Notes under the pieces: model-generated
What the model was told of the DNA's origin: nothing
The model's input: only the letters and a program-made list of their open reading frames with translations
The model's database searches: none
Assembly (NCBI GenBank): GCA_028281495.1
Contig: JANQJU010000010.1
Span: 248,001-312,000, forward strand
Length of the DNA stretch: 64,000 bases
Direction of reading: 5' to 3'
Source: SAR324 cluster bacterium
Lineage (GTDB): Bacteria > SAR324 > NAC60-12
Position numbers and translations under genes: made by a program
In this document: positions 8,420 to 17,569 of the stretch, one piece after another
Numbering within the stretch: the stretch's first letter is position 1
Layout: each line of letters starts with the position of its first letter

Positions 8420-11400
8420 CTAAGAAACCTGTCGGTTTTGAATTGCTCGTTTGCCAAAGAAGTCGAGGCCATGATTGAGACGCGCCGGATGTAAAAAGAC
8501 GGCCGTCCCCATGGACTCAAGGGGCCACAGAGCATGAGCCACGCCTTCTAAATAAATGCGGTAAAACTTGGGAGCAATCGGGAGGTTGAAATTTCCTGTA
8601 TTGATCCAGATTTTGAAGTGAGGGCGGTGAGACATATCGAGCGGAATATTGAGCTGTCCTAACGTTTTCATGAACATGTAACGACATTCCCGACTGTTAA
8701 ACTGCATGAAGAACCGGGAGAAGGCCGGGTCAAATTTCATATCGCTGGGTTTGAGTTTGACCTTGATGCGATCCACATCGAAATCCACAACGAAGCAATC
8801 TCCGAAGTTATCCCGTACAACCAAAGAAATCGTATTAAAACGATTGACATTACAAGCCATGAAAATTTCACGAATGTAGTGAATATCCTCCAATAGTTCG
8901 CGAGGGCTGACGGAAATAGGAGGGAAGAATTCTCTCAATTCAGCTGCTAAAAATTGCAATTCCTGATGGTTCACTGGATTGCTGGCTGCCGTTCCCGTGA
9001 TGCGTCCGGCAGGCTTTTCAAAAGAAGTGAGGTTGGTTGTGGAAAACCCCAAATAGCCACTGAAGACACAACGGGCCAATCCCTGAACCAAATGATCCTC
9101 AAACATATCAATCTCGCTCTCTTTTTTGGCGAGTCTCCGGCTGACCCCAGCCAATTCCTGTTTACTGAGCACTGATTTGAAAACCCAACGCTGGGTTCGA
9201 TTGTTGAAGTTGAGCATAATTCGCTTGCGAGGCACACTCAGACTTTTGGAAATCGGAGTAGGGATCTGAAACGGCTTTCTTTTGAAGTTTCGTTCGAAAT
9301 GGTATTTGAAAATGACATTTTCTAGTGGATCGCCGTGCAGGTTCATTCGAGAATCGAGAATCAATTTTTCAATGTGTTCGGAATCAGGAGCCATGCCCCA
9401 GTTTTCATAATAGTCCATCAACTGGTTAACCGTGGTTTGCACTCGCAATCGGTCGGCTTGGTAGCCTTCCAACTGTTGTTTTTCAACTCGATTGAGTTCT
9501 TTGCCCTCTAAGGCTTTGTGGATCACTTTCTGATCGGTGATGATGAGTTGTTGATTCAGCTCATCCAATAAATGCAAAGTGAATGCGGCGACGGTTTTGG
9601 CTTTGGGACCAATTTGATTCCCCCCCAATTTGAGAACGTATCCCATCAGCAGCTTGAGAGAATGATGGTTGCCTTCATCAATCAGTTTTTGTTCTGTTCG
9701 GCGCATGGCATGCAAAAATTGAATTTTTAAAGTCTTTTCCATGCGATTGCAGACGTCGTCGCGTCCTTGGGAAAATTTCATCAATTCTTTTCGTTCGTTT
9801 TCATCGGGAATGAAGAAGTTATAAAAACTCACCAGGGCACGAATCCGCCAAGTGGCCGATTCGTCCAGACGGATCGGATTGCCACGATTGTTGTAATCGA
9901 TGATGTCCGAAATCCGTAGATGTTGAGCGAAACAAAAAATCATACTTTTTTGGATTTCCGGATCCTCAAACCGTAGTAGCATCTCAGTAAATTTCAGCCA
10001 CCAAGGATCACGGACCAATTGGGGATACTCGGTCTCCATGGATTCAATTGCGCCGACCCAAGAGTGCTCAATCGCTTTCACGAGAAAATGACGTTTTTGA
10101 GGATTCCAAAGCAACTGTGTTAAACTGGTCAGAGTTTGATCCGCAGGTTCCTGGCACAACATTTCCACCCACCAACAGTTCAGCAGCGCTTTGGGCAAAT
10201 TGCGATGGCTCACCTTTTCACTCTCCCGTAGGAAAATCGGGATGGCATGCCCCAGAAATTTTTTCCGTGAAATTCGATTGTCTCCCCAATCGGCCAACTC
10301 GCGAATGGTGAATTGTTCCGCATTTTCTTCAATAGTCTGCGATAGAGTCCATTCGGCTTCGGGCAAAGCTCCAATGTTGCACAGGGTTTTCACCTCGTGA
10401 GGCAAATTGAAAGGGATTGGCATCGACCCTGCCAACACAACGGCTGGATTGAGCAGGAAATCGTTTAACATGACGTCATAAGCCATACTGCCCTCAGAAG
10501 AGACCAAAAACGAAGTGTGATGCCCGACCCGTTGTTTACGAAGAATATTAGAAAAGTAATGCACTTCCGTATCAGGATACTTATGGGCAATATAGGCTTC
10601 AGCAAACCGGATTTTGCTGTGAACAGCATACTCCTTTTCCGATTCCAAGCGGATGGCATCATGCTCGGAATAAGCATCGACGAGTCCTATCATTTGCGCC
10701 CGAAAATTTTCCTTGAGTGGCTCAGACAAGCCCACCAAAAAATCATCCTGTAAGAATTGTTTTCGCGGATCGAATTGTGTTCGCAATAAACTCACCACTT
10801 CTGGAAGCCGCGACTGATAGAAGATAGCAAGCTTGCCCATCAGGTGAATCAAAAACCCTTTGACCACTGGGCCGCGCTGATTCAAATTCCTTAAATTTTC
10901 AAGGAGGGCACGATTTTGATCGGCACGATTCATCTTTTTCGGTTCCAGGCCATATTGCTGCCCGTGATGCTTCAAAATGCGACGGAAATCGGAATCATCC
11001 ACATAGCGTTCCCAATAAAATTCAGCCAACCATCGCAACATTTGTTCACGATTTAGTTTTTTGAGCGAGAACGGAAACCAATTGGCCAGCACCTTTTCTT
11101 GGCTTTCCACTTTGATGAAAGAAAAGAATTTGGTGAGTTGGGAAAGGTACTTCTCAAAGTACGGATATTGATTCAACACCTTACTGATTTGATTCCAGAG
11201 CAACCGAGCCTGCTGGGCAGAAGGTAATTTCTGAAACGCTTTGATCAACTCGGCTTCCAAGCGAGTTTTGAAATTGCTGGGAAACAAGGACCGTACAATA
11301 TGACGTTCGTCTTCAGAAAGGGTTTCGCCATATTCCTTACGCATGGCTTCTTCGATTTCCCGCTGAATGGTGTTACGGGTGGATTCGTCCAAGGCTTCTT

Positions 11401-12157
11401 GTAGTGTGGCGTGGTAAACGCTTTGGAAGATCTGTGAAAGGAGAGCAATGAAAAAATCGGCGTCGTTCCACGCGTGGTCGAATTGAGGGTTGGTGTCGAA
11501 GATGACTTGCGCATCCATATCGGAATCGGGCTTGTGACCGATTCCACCAAGGCTTCCGATTGTAGTGATTGCACGAATGGAAGTATTGGCATTTTGCTTC
11601 AAATTTCCGGCCAGGTCCGGGTATTCCGTGTTCAGGTATTGGGACATGCCCGGCGTGTCCGTCACCGCATAGCCTTGCTTAAGCATTTGTGGAAGGAAGC
11701 GTTCCAATCCTTCGACTCCGCTCAACGCCTTTTCTTGAAGCACCGGATATTGGCTCACTTTATAAATCGGTTTGCCTTCTTCATCGAAACCATCTCGCTC
11801 TCTGATTTCCAACGGAGGTCCCGACTCCAGGTCGAACAGAAACAAGGTTTCAAAAATGCTCTGATGTAAGTCAATGTCCGAGAGTTCGACCAAACTTTTC
11901 ATACGTTCATGGTTGATCGCTCCCATTTTTTCATATTGTTCTTGGGCTTCGTTCAACCAAGCTTCCAATTGTTCTGAGTTGTATGACGCTACCAATTGAT
12001 CAGGAATTTCTGTGGTTTGCAGCGAATCGAGAATTTGTGTGAGAGCTTTTTCTACCTCATCGCTCCAGACATTACTGGGGATGCTGCGATACAACGCCGA
12101 TAGGACTTCCAATTGTCGGCTGTATTGAGGGCTGGTTGAGTTGGACGCTGATGACAT
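8420..12157 (-). CDS. Class I adenylate cyclase, enlarged (CyaA-like)
   Basis: A 1245-residue cytoplasmic protein predicted to make cAMP from ATP. The nucleotidyltransferase signature GSLGGIGHKPDSDMD lies at residues 201-215 and supplies the metal-binding Asp213 and Asp215. It corresponds to the GS...DLD motif of enterobacterial CyaA. About 320 residues later come LNDFLLNPAVVLAGSMP and NIGALPEAEWTL, matching the LLDEFYRTxxxLAG and VLTxxEWLDLG blocks of that family. Enterobacterial CyaA is near 850 residues, so this one carries a large insertion between the two blocks and a long C-terminal region of unknown function. It converges on the receiver gene (19 bases) and is divergent from a class III cyclase, so two unrelated cAMP-forming enzymes share one promoter region. 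Confidence 0.75.
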   Translation of the reverse strand: MSSASNSTSPQYSRQLEVLSALYRSIPSNVWSDEVEKALTQILDSLQTTEIPDQLVASYNSEQLEAWLNEAQEQYEKMGAINHERMKSLVELSDIDLHQSIFETLFLFDLESGPPLEIRERDGFDEEGKPIYKVSQYPVLQEKALSGVEGLERFLPQMLKQGYAVTDTPGMSQYLNTEYPDLAGNLKQNANTSIRAITTIGSLGGIGHKPDSDMDAQVIFDTNPQFDHAWNDADFFIALLSQIFQSVYHATLQEALDESTRNTIQREIEEAMRKEYGETLSEDERHIVRSLFPSNFKTRLEAELIKAFQKLPSAQQARLLWNQISKVLNQYPYFEKYLSQLTKFFSFIKVESQEKVLANWFPFSLKKLNREQMLRWLAEFYWERYVDDSDFRRILKHHGQQYGLEPKKMNRADQNRALLENLRNLNQRGPVVKGFLIHLMGKLAIFYQSRLPEVVSLLRTQFDPRKQFLQDDFLVGLSEPLKENFRAQMIGLVDAYSEHDAIRLESEKEYAVHSKIRFAEAYIAHKYPDTEVHYFSNILRKQRVGHHTSFLVSSEGSMAYDVMLNDFLLNPAVVLAGSMPIPFNLPHEVKTLCNIGALPEAEWTLSQTIEENAEQFTIRELADWGDNRISRKKFLGHAIPIFLRESEKVSHRNLPKALLNCWWVEMLCQEPADQTLTSLTQLLWNPQKRHFLVKAIEHSWVGAIESMETEYPQLVRDPWWLKFTEMLLRFEDPEIQKSMIFCFAQHLRISDIIDYNNRGNPIRLDESATWRIRALVSFYNFFIPDENERKELMKFSQGRDDVCNRMEKTLKIQFLHAMRRTEQKLIDEGNHHSLKLLMGYVLKLGGNQIGPKAKTVAAFTLHLLDELNQQLIITDQKVIHKALEGKELNRVEKQQLEGYQADRLRVQTTVNQLMDYYENWGMAPDSEHIEKLILDSRMNLHGDPLENVIFKYHFERNFKRKPFQIPTPISKSLSVPRKRIMLNFNNRTQRWVFKSVLSKQELAGVSRRLAKKESEIDMFEDHLVQGLARCVFSGYLGFSTTNLTSFEKPAGRITGTAASNPVNHQELQFLAAELREFFPPISVSPRELLEDIHYIREIFMACNVNRFNTISLVVRDNFGDCFVVDFDVDRIKVKLKPSDMKFDPAFSRFFMQFNSRECRYMFMKTLGQLNIPLDMSHRPHFKIWINTGNFNLPIAPKFYRIYLEGVAHALWPLESMGTAVFLHPARLNHGLDFFGKRAIQNRQVS

Positions 12158-12305
12158 CGCATTATAAGACTAGAGGGGTTATGAATAGGAACAAGCCTTC
12201 TTCAAGGTGTATTTGCAAACTTAATACCTTGTCAATCCCTAGCTTTCCTGGCAGGACAAATTCATAGAGATTGCTCGAAAAAGTGCCTTTTAGTAGGAGA
12301 AATCC

Positions 12306-14522
12306 ATGCCCCGTTTCAAGCTAACGGTTCGCCTCGGTATCGTGGTTTTATTGACTGCCATTGTCTCGATAGCAGGTAGTATCATCATTTTGGTTTCTTA
12401 TTTGGGTGGTCGGAATTCCGTCCACTTTTTGGTGGACGAAATGATGCAAAATATTGCCAATCAAGTGACCGAGAAAACACTCGGTTATCTCAAGCCAGGG
12501 ATCACGAGTTTGCAATTGACTCGCGATTTGATTGGTCAGGAATTGCTCAATCTATCAGATCGAGAGCGTTTGATGACCTTCTTCCAGAGCGTGCTGGATG
12601 CCAATCAACAATTTGAGATGCTGTATTTAGGGGATAAATCCGGTGCTCTGTTTATGGTTAAAAAGATGACCGATCAAACCTACAGCATCAAACACATCAC
12701 GCGTGATGAGCGGGCGGTCTTTACCGAATGGTTTCATACAAATCAGGAATGGCAAGAGGTTTACCCTTCTACGATGGAATCGCTGATTGATGGTTACGAT
12801 TCGCGGCGACGTCCGTGGTTCAAACGAGCCGTTCAACATCGAGACCTCATCTGGACGGACGTTTATATCTTTTATACGGATCAACAGCCGGGGATCACGT
12901 CTGCCCTACCCGTTTTTGACAAGTCTCAAGAACTCCAAGGAGTCATTGGGATCGATATTGGAGTTGCAGAACTCTCGTATTTTTTAGGAGGCTTGAAGAT
13001 CGGCGAACAAGGCAAGGCGTTCATCCTCAATCAATATCATCAGTTGATCGCGTTTCCTGCGGTAGAGGCATTTGACCCCGGGCAAATCATTCAAACGCAC
13101 GTAGAGGAAAAACGAACTCAGTATTCATTTTTGCCCGCTGAAAAAATCAAAGATGGCGAAATCGCGCAATCGTTTAAATTGTTCCAAGAAAAACTAGCCA
13201 ATCTGGAAACGACTAACACGTTGTTACCCCGGATTAATGATGAAGTCTCGGCTGCGGAAGCCTCTGTCGATCCCCCCAATAAAGGACCTCGCCGCCTTCA
13301 ATCCTCAATCCGATTTGTTTATTCTCATGAAGGGAAAAATTATTTGGCAATGTATGCCCCGTTTCCTCAAGCAAGTGGCTTCGACTGGCTGATTGGTGTG
13401 GTCATCCCAGAAGAAGATGTGATGGCTCTGGTGAATCGTAATAATCAAGTGACGATCACGCTGTCGTTGTTGTTGATCGGTGTCGCGGTGGTGTTGGGGT
13501 TTGTGCTTTCACGCAATATTTCGCAGCCCTTGGCCCGGCTGGCACAGCAGATGGAACAGGTGAAAAACTTTGTACTCGATTTTGGAAATCCGGTTCGTTC
13601 GTGGCTGATCGAAGTGGATCACATGGGGCAAAGCTTTAGCAACATGACCAAAGGTCTCCGTTCGTTCAAAAAATACGTACCTGCTGATTTGGTACGGGAA
13701 CTGATCGCGCTGGAGCAAGAAGCCGTTGTTGGCGGTGAAAATCGACATGTGACCGTTTTCTTTTCGGATGTGGTGGGGTTCACGTCCATCGCCGAGCAGA
13801 TGACCCCTCAAGGTTTGGTCAACGAGTTATCCCGCTATTTGAGCCATGTGAGTCATGTGATCCACCAACATCAAGGAACGGTGGATAAGTACATTGGAGA
13901 CGGTGTGATGGCCCTTTGGGGGGCACCTCGTGTGCTGGAGGATCACGCATTGTGTGCTTGCCGGGCGGCGTTGCAGGTGCAGGAAAAAGTGAAAGAGCTG
14001 CCGTTTCAATGCCGTATCGGTATCAACACGGGAGACGTAGTATTGGGGAATATCGGAGTGGAGGATCGGATCAACTACACCGCCGTGGGGGAACACGTCA
14101 ATTTGGCCAGCCGTTTGGAAGACCTGAACAAATATTATGGGACTTTGATTCTTGTCAGTGAGACTACTTACGAAGCGGTTCAAGACCGGCTCGCTGCGCG
14201 GTTACTCGATTTTGTGGCCGTGCGTGGCTCCAAAAGAGGGGTCGCGATTTACGAGTTGATCGGAGAACGAGATCAACTCACTGACGAGACCAAGCATTTT
14301 CTAGAGCAGTTCACTCAGGGGGTCCGCCTGTATCAAGATCGAGGATGGTCGCAAGCTCTTGAGTGTTTTGAAAACACCCACCAACTTCGGCCTGACGACG
14401 TGCCAACCCGCATTTTCATCCATCGTTGTTTGAACTACCTCACGAACCCTCCCAGCGATGATTGGACCGGAATTGTTTCTTTCGACACCCACTATGAAGC
14501 CCAATCTGGCGAAGGGAAATAA
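12306..14522 (+). CDS. Membrane class III adenylate cyclase with periplasmic Cache sensor
   Basis: A 738-residue sensor enzyme. Helix 1 spans about residues 9-32, a dCache-type periplasmic domain follows (40-375; PWFKRAV at 170-176 and GVIGIDIG), then helix 2 (382-401), HAMP and a class III cyclase domain (470-650). Catalytic residues are visible: metal-binding Asp488 (FFSDVVGFTS) and Asp532 (YIGDGVMALWG), purine-recognising Lys528, and Asn599/Arg603 (VNLASR). Lys528 with Thr592 favours ATP over GTP. A TPR-like helical tail follows 660. AGGAG precedes the ATG by 6 bases. Periplasmic ligand binding should set cAMP output. It diverges from the class I cyclase across 148 bases. Confidence 0.92.
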   Translation: MPRFKLTVRLGIVVLLTAIVSIAGSIIILVSYLGGRNSVHFLVDEMMQNIANQVTEKTLGYLKPGITSLQLTRDLIGQELLNLSDRERLMTFFQSVLDANQQFEMLYLGDKSGALFMVKKMTDQTYSIKHITRDERAVFTEWFHTNQEWQEVYPSTMESLIDGYDSRRRPWFKRAVQHRDLIWTDVYIFYTDQQPGITSALPVFDKSQELQGVIGIDIGVAELSYFLGGLKIGEQGKAFILNQYHQLIAFPAVEAFDPGQIIQTHVEEKRTQYSFLPAEKIKDGEIAQSFKLFQEKLANLETTNTLLPRINDEVSAAEASVDPPNKGPRRLQSSIRFVYSHEGKNYLAMYAPFPQASGFDWLIGVVIPEEDVMALVNRNNQVTITLSLLLIGVAVVLGFVLSRNISQPLARLAQQMEQVKNFVLDFGNPVRSWLIEVDHMGQSFSNMTKGLRSFKKYVPADLVRELIALEQEAVVGGENRHVTVFFSDVVGFTSIAEQMTPQGLVNELSRYLSHVSHVIHQHQGTVDKYIGDGVMALWGAPRVLEDHALCACRAALQVQEKVKELPFQCRIGINTGDVVLGNIGVEDRINYTAVGEHVNLASRLEDLNKYYGTLILVSETTYEAVQDRLAARLLDFVAVRGSKRGVAIYELIGERDQLTDETKHFLEQFTQGVRLYQDRGWSQALECFENTHQLRPDDVPTRIFIHRCLNYLTNPPSDDWTGIVSFDTHYEAQSGEGK

Positions 14523-15049
14523 GAGCACATGTGGTCAATTTGGAAACAACTCCTTGCAGCGTAAATCGTAACGTAGGCCATTGCTCGATATCGATGAAAC
14601 GACTGGGGATGTTACTAGGAATGGAGTTTATTGGAGAGATGCCACGATAGGTTGCTAGTGCGTCCCAAAACTCTCTCCTGAAGGCGTTTTGGGTGGATGC
14701 GTCTTGTGGACCGTATCAAAAAAGCGCTGCCACAAATCTTCCTCCAAATTGATTGCGGCATTTTAAATTCCTCATTCGATAAGGTCTTTGTACCACCTCC
14801 CTGTTTCTCAGATTGGATGATTGTCAGGCGTCCATTTTCCGCCAGTTGTTCGAATGTACACACTTTCATAAACCCCTAACGTGCTAATTCTGATATAAAC
14901 AATCAATTGAGCAAGCTGAGGTTTACTTCCGATAGACACGGGAACCGTATACACCGTACCGAAGTAGGTGTTCGTCAACTTCAATGCTAGCGTTTTGCTT
15001 GTCATAGGGTTGCTCCAGATAAAGAGGGAATCAATTGTTATGCAAACGG
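14523..15049. other. Convergent intergenic region with a hairpin
   Basis: This 527-base stretch lies between the class III cyclase and an oxidoreductase on the other strand. An inverted repeat (CCCAAAAC at 14664-14671, GTTTTGGG at 14686-14693, 14-base loop) could terminate or stabilise transcripts, but there is no clear T tract. A weak minus-strand reading frame lies inside and is listed separately. Nothing else was recognised. Confidence 0.4.
14808..15005 (-). CDS. Possible small hypothetical protein
   Basis: A 65-codon frame with a GGAG motif about 8 bases before its ATG. The predicted protein is rich in Thr, Ile and Tyr with alternating hydrophobic residues, which suggests beta strands (LALKLTNTYFGTVYTVPVSI). 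It has no signal peptide or membrane helix and resembles no family I know. Support is only the ribosome binding site and the lack of another gene here. It may be chance. Confidence 0.2.
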   Translation of the reverse strand: MTSKTLALKLTNTYFGTVYTVPVSIGSKPQLAQLIVYIRISTLGVYESVYIRTTGGKWTPDNHPI

Positions 15050-16036
15050 TTAAATCATAGCATCGCTGTCTCCAATATCAATGATGACTTTGCCCCGTGC
15101 CCGACTCGTCTCTAGATAGCGGATTGCCTCGGCGGTTTCATGAAACGGATAGCGCTTGTCGATGACTGATTTGATCTTTCCGGCCGCAAACAGATCGCGG
15201 AGTTCCTTGAGGTCCTCTTGTTTGATCTTGGCTAGCATCAACCCAATGGATTTTCCTTCTTGTTTTCCAACTCGTGATCCAAAAAGCGCAATTGGTGGAA
15301 CACGCCATAGAGAGCTGAAGCCGACTACCACACCCATCCCATTGGGTTTGAGAGTGCGGTTTAGGCTCGTCAACGAGAGATTGCCAGCTATATCTAAAAT
15401 CAAATCATAGGTTTGTCCGCTTTTGGCGAAATCCACTTGGGTGTAATCGATAATGTGATCAGCCCCCAAGGAACGGGCCAGCTCCACATTGCGCGTACTA
15501 CAGATCCCCGTGACGGTCGCCTCGTAAGCTTTGGCGATTTGTACAGCGTAGGTCCCTACACCACCCGAAGCTCCATTCACCAAAACCTGTTGACCGGCTT
15601 GAATCTTGCCATGATCACGCAAGCTTTGTAGGGCAGTAAGACCGGCAATAGGAATAGCTGCCGCTTCAGCAAACGATGCGTTATCCGGCTTTAATGCTAA
15701 GGATTTTTCCGGGCCACACGCGTACTCTGCGAATCCGCCAGATCCCTCGAAATCTCCGAAAACCTGATCGCCTGGCTTCAACTCAACGACATCAGGACCT
15801 ACCGCTTCAACAAAACCGGCGATGTCCGAACCAATCCGGATATTTTTGGGCTTCATCAAACCTGATTGCAGGCGCATCAAAAGTGGGGTTCCCCGCATGA
15901 AGTGCCAATCGAGCGGGTTGGCTGAGGCTGCATGAATTTTGACCAATACCTGATCCCCCTCAGGCTGCGGTTTTGCCATTTCTTCAAGCGATAAAACATC
16001 AGGCCCGCCATATTTTCGATAAACAACAGCTTTCAT
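15050..16036 (-). CDS. NAD(P)-dependent alcohol dehydrogenase/quinone reductase (MDR)
   Basis: A 328-residue zinc-independent member of the medium-chain dehydrogenase/reductase superfamily. It starts MKAVVYRKYGGPDVLSLEE and has the family block VKIHAASANPLDWHFMRG. The Rossmann motif NGASGGVGTYAVQIAKA lies near residue 150. The ending, HETAEAIRYLETSRARGKVI, is typical of NADPH quinone reductase-like enzymes. The ATG at 16036 is chosen because GGAGAG lies 6 bases upstream; the ATG at 16042 would overlap that site. It is only distantly related to the oxidoreductase at 234. It appears to be a single-gene transcript and the substrate is unknown. Confidence 0.88.
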   Translation of the reverse strand: MKAVVYRKYGGPDVLSLEEMAKPQPEGDQVLVKIHAASANPLDWHFMRGTPLLMRLQSGLMKPKNIRIGSDIAGFVEAVGPDVVELKPGDQVFGDFEGSGGFAEYACGPEKSLALKPDNASFAEAAAIPIAGLTALQSLRDHGKIQAGQQVLVNGASGGVGTYAVQIAKAYEATVTGICSTRNVELARSLGADHIIDYTQVDFAKSGQTYDLILDIAGNLSLTSLNRTLKPNGMGVVVGFSSLWRVPPIALFGSRVGKQEGKSIGLMLAKIKQEDLKELRDLFAAGKIKSVIDKRYPFHETAEAIRYLETSRARGKVIIDIGDSDAMI

Positions 16037-16042
16037 CAACAT

Positions 16043-16396
16043 CTCTCCAAATAGATTATGAAATCAGTAAGTACTTCCTTTTGGGAAAGGTCCCTGTTCT
16101 TTAGATGTATCGTTTGACAAGGGACCAAAGGATAGGACTTCAACTGTAGAAACAGAAATTTAGTGCTGAATGAGATCGTACGACGACCTGAATGCCAGTG
16201 ACTACAAAATAAGGATGAGTGGTTGGGATTTCAGATGAATGGTTTGAAAAACCCGATGAATGGTTTGTGGAGTGTTGGGGGGCAAGATGGCGTTGTTGCT
16301 AAAAAAATTGCTCGTGAATCTTACTGCAACTAATGACCATTATATGACTTGGTTCGGTGAATTTGACCAAGGCCGTTTTGATACCGTTGGAAAAGT
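16043..16396. other. Intergenic region upstream of the oxidoreductase
   Basis: About 350 bases. The right part holds a 37-codon plus-strand frame (16287-16400) preceded by a G run. Its end (MTWFGEFDQGRFDTVGKV) looks protein-like but matches nothing I know and overlaps the next remnant. The left part should hold the promoter of the minus-strand oxidoreductase. No clear sigma-70 boxes or operators were seen. Confidence 0.3.
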
Positions 16397-16792
16397 TTAA
16401 CTCCGTGAGGTGTTGCGGTTCTCAAGGAGCTTCTCGCGAAGACGCAAAACCTCCGCCTCAGCTTGCTCTATTTTTTGTCTTGCTTGGTCGGCTTCTTGTT
16501 GAGCTAATTCTTTTTCTTGCTCTGCCTTCGCCCGCTCCTGCTCCGCCTTCGTCCGCTCCTGCTCAGATTTGGCAAGGTTTTGCTCCGCCTTCGCAAGATT
16601 TTGCTCGGCTTTTTGATACCTCTCCACAATTTCTCGATGATAACGTTTCATCGTTGCTTCATGCGCCGCAATGGTTCGGCGTGTTTGGTACACGCGTAAA
16701 TATTCATCTCGATCACGAATGTCTTTTAGCACTTCCATCGCTTCCTCCATTATCGGGTCTTGTAAGCCATCTGGCAGGTTTTCATCATCCAA
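16397..16792 (-). pseudogene. C-terminal remnant of an Rpn/PD-(D/E)XK nuclease family gene
   Basis: The frame encodes only the last 131 residues of what looks like a recombination-promoting nuclease (Rpn-like) protein. The start PIMEEAMEVLKDIRDRDEYL and the RRTIAAHEATMKRY segment resemble the tail of that family. A long Glu/Lys/Ala/Gln coiled coil follows, with short degenerate repeats (KAEQNLAKAEQNLAKSEQE). The catalytic nuclease domain that should precede it is missing: in frame, an in-frame TAA lies just upstream at about 16815, abutting the response regulator gene. A TTG is the only start at the left of the homologous part. I read it as a truncated copy, though a short coiled-coil protein could still be made. 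Confidence 0.55.
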
Positions 16793-16819
16793 TTCTTTAC
16801 CATAGCGAAATTGCGAATT

Positions 16820-17569
16820 TTAAGAGGCGAGTTGAGACAGTTCTTGAATGTATTCTTCTAATTGAGGTTTCAGAGAAGGTTCTTCCGGGCAAGATTGGAG
16901 CACGAAGGTTGCCGTGCTGATAATGAGGTGTGTGCGAGGGTTGGCTGGTAGAGAAGCTTCGTGCAAATATTTATCTAAGGTTCGGGTGCTGTAAGACCCT
17001 TTGGCATTGACATAGGTTGTCCAGAGTTTGCTCTCTTCTGCTAAATCGAATTTGGTTCTTTGTGTGGTTAACTCCCAATACCAAAGCGCTAGCTTGAGCG
17101 TGTCGACATGAAGTTTGCGAGCGTCGGAGATGGGTTCTGAAGGGAGATCAGGAGAAGCCGCCGAAGACGGCTTGACCAGCTCACAACTGAGCTCATAAGC
17201 TCGGCCCACTCGTTGTAGCATATCTTCTAAATCACAGGGTTTGACCAAGTAGTCATTAGCTCCTCGTTTTAAGGCTTCCAGAATTTCTTGGGTACCGATT
17301 CGTGCGGAAAGCACAATAATAGGAAGGTATTTCCATTGAGGATTCGCGCGGATATCCGCAATCAGTTCGAGACCAGCGGTTTTGCTACTGGGCATCATGA
17401 TGTCGGTGATGATGACATGCGGCTGACCGCGTTTTTCCAACACCAGTAAGGCTTCTTGGCGATCACCCGCTTCCCATACGGTGTAATGGCCGTGAGCTTC
17501 TAAGTCAATTAGCAATCCCAATCGGATGTCAGGCTCATCTTCAACAATGAGAACGGTTTTATTGGTCAT
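16820..17569 (-). CDS. Response regulator with uncharacterised helical C-terminal domain
   Basis: A 249-residue protein with a clear receiver at residues 1-125 (LIVEDEPDIR, phospho-acceptor Asp in VIITDIMMPSS, VLSARIG and YLVKPCDLED). About 100 C-terminal residues of predicted helices follow (KLALWYWELTTQRTKFDLAE), ending in a short coiled segment. That part is not a known winged-helix, GGDEF or other output I recognise, though a DNA-binding role is possible. The ATG overlaps the end of the large kinase gene by 11 bases, so the two are translationally coupled and probably form a cognate pair. Confidence 0.82.
   Translation of the reverse strand: MTNKTVLIVEDEPDIRLGLLIDLEAHGHYTVWEAGDRQEALLVLEKRGQPHVIITDIMMPSSKTAGLELIADIRANPQWKYLPIIVLSARIGTQEILEALKRGANDYLVKPCDLEDMLQRVGRAYELSCELVKPSSAASPDLPSEPISDARKLHVDTLKLALWYWELTTQRTKFDLAEESKLWTTYVNAKGSYSTRTLDKYLHEASLPANPRTHLIISTATFVLQSCPEEPSLKPQLEEYIQELSQLAS

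Noticed and set aside
8420..12157. Several open frames on the plus strand opposite the class I cyclase
   Set aside because: They are short, lack ribosome binding sites and lie wholly antisense to a well-supported long gene.
16287..16400. A 37-codon plus-strand frame with a G-rich upstream sequence
   Set aside because: Too short and unrecognised; the G run is not a convincing Shine-Dalgarno and the end overlaps another remnant.
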